Shown here piece by piece: positions 4,677-5,955 of a DNA stretch of 5,955 nt (position 1 is its first letter; each line of letters opens with the position of its first letter). The notes beneath the pieces were generated by a model. The model worked only from the letters and a program-made list of their open reading frames with translations, did no database searches and had not been told where the DNA came from. The translations under genes were made by a program, and so were the position numbers. The stretch is from contig JBKOWZ010000293.1 in assembly GCA_046724665.1 (NCBI GenBank), positions 1 through 5,955 of the forward strand, in the 5' to 3' direction. Source of the stretch: Actinocrinis sp046724665. Lineage in GTDB: Bacteria > Actinomycetota > Actinomycetes > Streptomycetales > Catenulisporaceae.

Positions 4677-5955
4677 TCAGCCCACCGGCACGATCGTCCA
4701 CCGCTGGTTGTTGCTGCTGGAGGACGCGTACTGGCCCAGGTCGGAACCGTTGGCGGTGCGGCCCATGCCGTCCAGCATCAGGCCGGTGCCGCGGTTCTTG
4801 ATCTGGACGCTGTTGCCGGTGGTGAGCACCGACCACTGCTGGTTGTTGCTGCTGCTGTCGCTGTACTGGCCGGCGGCCGAGCCGTTGGACGTGCGGCCCA
4901 TGCCGTCGAGGAACATGCCGGTGGCGATGTTCTTGATGCGCACATAGTTGCCGTAGTTCTGGATGTCCCACTGCTGGTTGGCGTTGCCGCTGGAGAAGGC
5001 GGACTGGCCCGCGTTGGAACCCGCGGACGTGCGGCCCAGGCCGTCGACGTACAGGCCGGTCGCGACGTTGCGGATGGACACGTGGGTGGTGCCGCCGGTG
5101 CCGATGCCCCAGGCGTATTGCAGCCTGTTGAGCCCGGAGGCGTTGACCAGCGACAGCTTGATGGACGAGCCGCTGCCGCTCTTGCTGGTCAGGCTGTACC
5201 AGTCGCCGTCGCGCAGGCCGGGCCAGTACACGCTGCCCATGCCGAGGGTGCGCAGTTCGCTGCTGACGCCGCGGATGTAGTCGGCGAAGAACGAACCGCT
5301 CGGGATGTTGTAGTCGATGGTGTTGTACGAGACGCCGTTCTTGCTGCCGGGGCTCATCGGGCCGCCCCACTCGGTGGCGATGGTGCGGCTGGCGTACGAG
5401 CCGATGTAGCCCGCGATGTGGTTCGCCCACTCGGTCTCGTCCTCGTAGCCCGCGAAGAACGAGTAGTCGTGCACGGCGAGCAGGGTGTTGTTCAGCCGGC
5501 TGTCGCCGCCGACCGCGGGCACGTTCTGGGCGTAGCCGGCGCCGTCGAGGATCACCCGGCCGCGCGGCACATTCGGATACCTGCTCAGCCAGCTGTTGTA
5601 GAAGTTGTTCAGGTCGGTGGTGCTGTAGCCGTAGGGCTCGTTGATGACCTCGAAGTAGGCGTTGGCGTTGCCGCCGTACTTCGAGACGACGGTGTCCCAC
5701 ATCGCGTTGAACGCCGACGTGCTGGCCGGCCTGCCGTTGCTGACCGCCCAGTAGGCCAGGATCACGTTGCCCTTGGCGAGCGCCGCGTCGATCGCGCCGG
5801 TGTACGTTCCCCAGAAGGTGGAGACCGTCGGCTCGTTGATCGGTATCCGGACCGTGTTGGCCCCGGTGATCGAGTAGAGCTGGCCGACCACCTGGTTCGC
5901 CACGACGCTCGCCGAGGAGTAGGTGTCGGAGGAGCTCAGGCCGGAGGGGTAGAGC
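4677..5955 (-). CDS. GH5 glycoside hydrolase with C-terminal ricin-type (CBM13) lectin, 5'-truncated
   Basis: The C-terminal 425 codons of a glycosidase whose start, and presumably signal peptide, lie beyond the right edge; the frame is open to base 5955, so the GTG at 5903 is an internal valine. Residues are numbered from the first visible whole codon. The GH5 (beta/alpha)8 signature is clear: NTVRIPI near 33-39, the acid/base glutamate in YFEVINEPYG (Glu106, codon 5639-5637), a histidine in AVHDYSFF (His162) and the nucleophile glutamate in IATEWGG (Glu195, codon 5372-5370), followed by YWPGLRDGDW near 243-252. The barrel ends near 282. Residues about 290-425 are a beta-trefoil of three repeats, each with DG(L/M)GRT and a QQW/QRW ending. 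The enzyme should cut a beta-linked polysaccharide outside the cell by a retaining mechanism. The substrate is open; from memory, a Streptomyces endo-beta-1,6-galactanase has the same GH5-CBM13 make-up. Confidence 0.88.
   Translation of the reverse strand, partial: LYPSGLSSSDTYSSASVVANQVVGQLYSITGANTVRIPINEPTVSTFWGTYTGAIDAALAKGNVILAYWAVSNGRPASTSAFNAMWDTVVSKYGGNANAYFEVINEPYGYSTTDLNNFYNSWLSRYPNVPRGRVILDGAGYAQNVPAVGGDSRLNNTLLAVHDYSFFAGYEDETEWANHIAGYIGSYASRTIATEWGGPMSPGSKNGVSYNTIDYNIPSGSFFADYIRGVSSELRTLGMGSVYWPGLRDGDWYSLTSKSGSGSSIKLSLVNASGLNRLQYAWGIGTGGTTHVSIRNVATGLYVDGLGRTSAGSNAGQSAFSSGNANQQWDIQNYGNYVRIKNIATGMFLDGMGRTSNGSAAGQYSDSSSNNQQWSVLTTGNSVQIKNRGTGLMLDGMGRTANGSDLGQYASSSSNNQRWTIVPVG
4680..5081 (-). 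repeat. Three tandem ~135-bp repeats encoding the CBM13 beta-trefoil
   Basis: The three trefoil lobes remain alike at DNA level. GTGCGGCCCATGCCGTC occurs at 4756-4772 and 4891-4907, and with one change at 5029-5045, giving periods of 135 and 138 bp. CTGGTTGTTGCTGCTG occurs at 4704-4719 and 4839-4854, with a diverged copy from 4974. The two C-terminal lobes are the most alike (IKN.xTG.xLDGMGRT in both). This suggests duplication or gene conversion more recent than in the lectin domain of the neighbouring gene, whose lobes share mainly cysteine spacing. Confidence 0.7.

Noticed and set aside
4704..5045. CRISPR array or mobile-element repeats suggested by regular ~135-bp spacing
   Set aside because: The repeats lie in frame inside the CBM13 coding region and match beta-trefoil lobes.
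4708..5280. Plus-strand frames antisense to the CBM13 repeats
   Set aside because: Their repeated Leu/Pro-rich segments are only the antisense of the tandem trefoil lobes.
4666..5700. 344-codon minus-strand frame overlapping the GH5 gene
   Set aside because: Arg/Gln/His-rich frame-shifted reading of the GH5-CBM13 gene, whose own frame has clear catalytic motifs.
5901..5903. GTG as start codon of the GH5 protein
   Set aside because: The frame stays open to the window edge with plausible GH5 sequence (SGLSSSDTYSSASVV) upstream, so the true start lies outside.

Overview
The window is very GC-rich, with third codon positions almost all G or C, GTG starts, strong purine-rich ribosome binding sites and long perfect GC hairpins with no U-tract after convergent genes. 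This fits an actinobacterium of the Streptomyces/Catenulispora kind; the genus cannot be fixed from the sequence.

Layout. (1) Bases 1-946, minus strand: the N-terminal 315 codons of an FtsX-like (MacB-type) ABC transporter permease that runs off the left edge. (2) Bases 947-1136: a divergent intergenic region with two back-to-back sigma70-like promoters and a 10-bp direct repeat spaced by 21 bp over the permease promoter. (3) Bases 1137-4193, plus strand: a complete 1018-residue secreted protein made of a signal peptide, a ricin-type lectin (CBM13-like) domain, a putative Ig (He_PIG-like) domain and a large C-terminal region that looks like a six-hairpin (alpha/alpha-barrel) glycosidase of unassigned family. 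(4) Bases 4194-4676: a 483-base convergent intergenic region. It holds a terminator hairpin for gene 3, then a good promoter, a nested AGGAAA/TTTCCT palindrome phased at about 10 bp, a consensus ribosome binding site and a GTG start that opens only a 29-codon frame. Two more hairpins follow, the last terminating the gene coming from the right. (5) Bases 4677-5955, minus strand: the C-terminal 425 codons of a secreted-type GH5 glycosidase with a C-terminal ricin-type (CBM13) beta-trefoil; its 5' end is outside the window.

Function. The two convergent lectin-bearing proteins point to extracellular polysaccharide breakdown, with the lectin domains holding the enzymes on plant or fungal wall polymers. 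The permease is probably unrelated to them. The most unusual parts are the orphan promoter/operator/start unit between the two hydrolases, and the roughly 740-residue catalytic-looking region of gene 3, which I cannot place in a named family.
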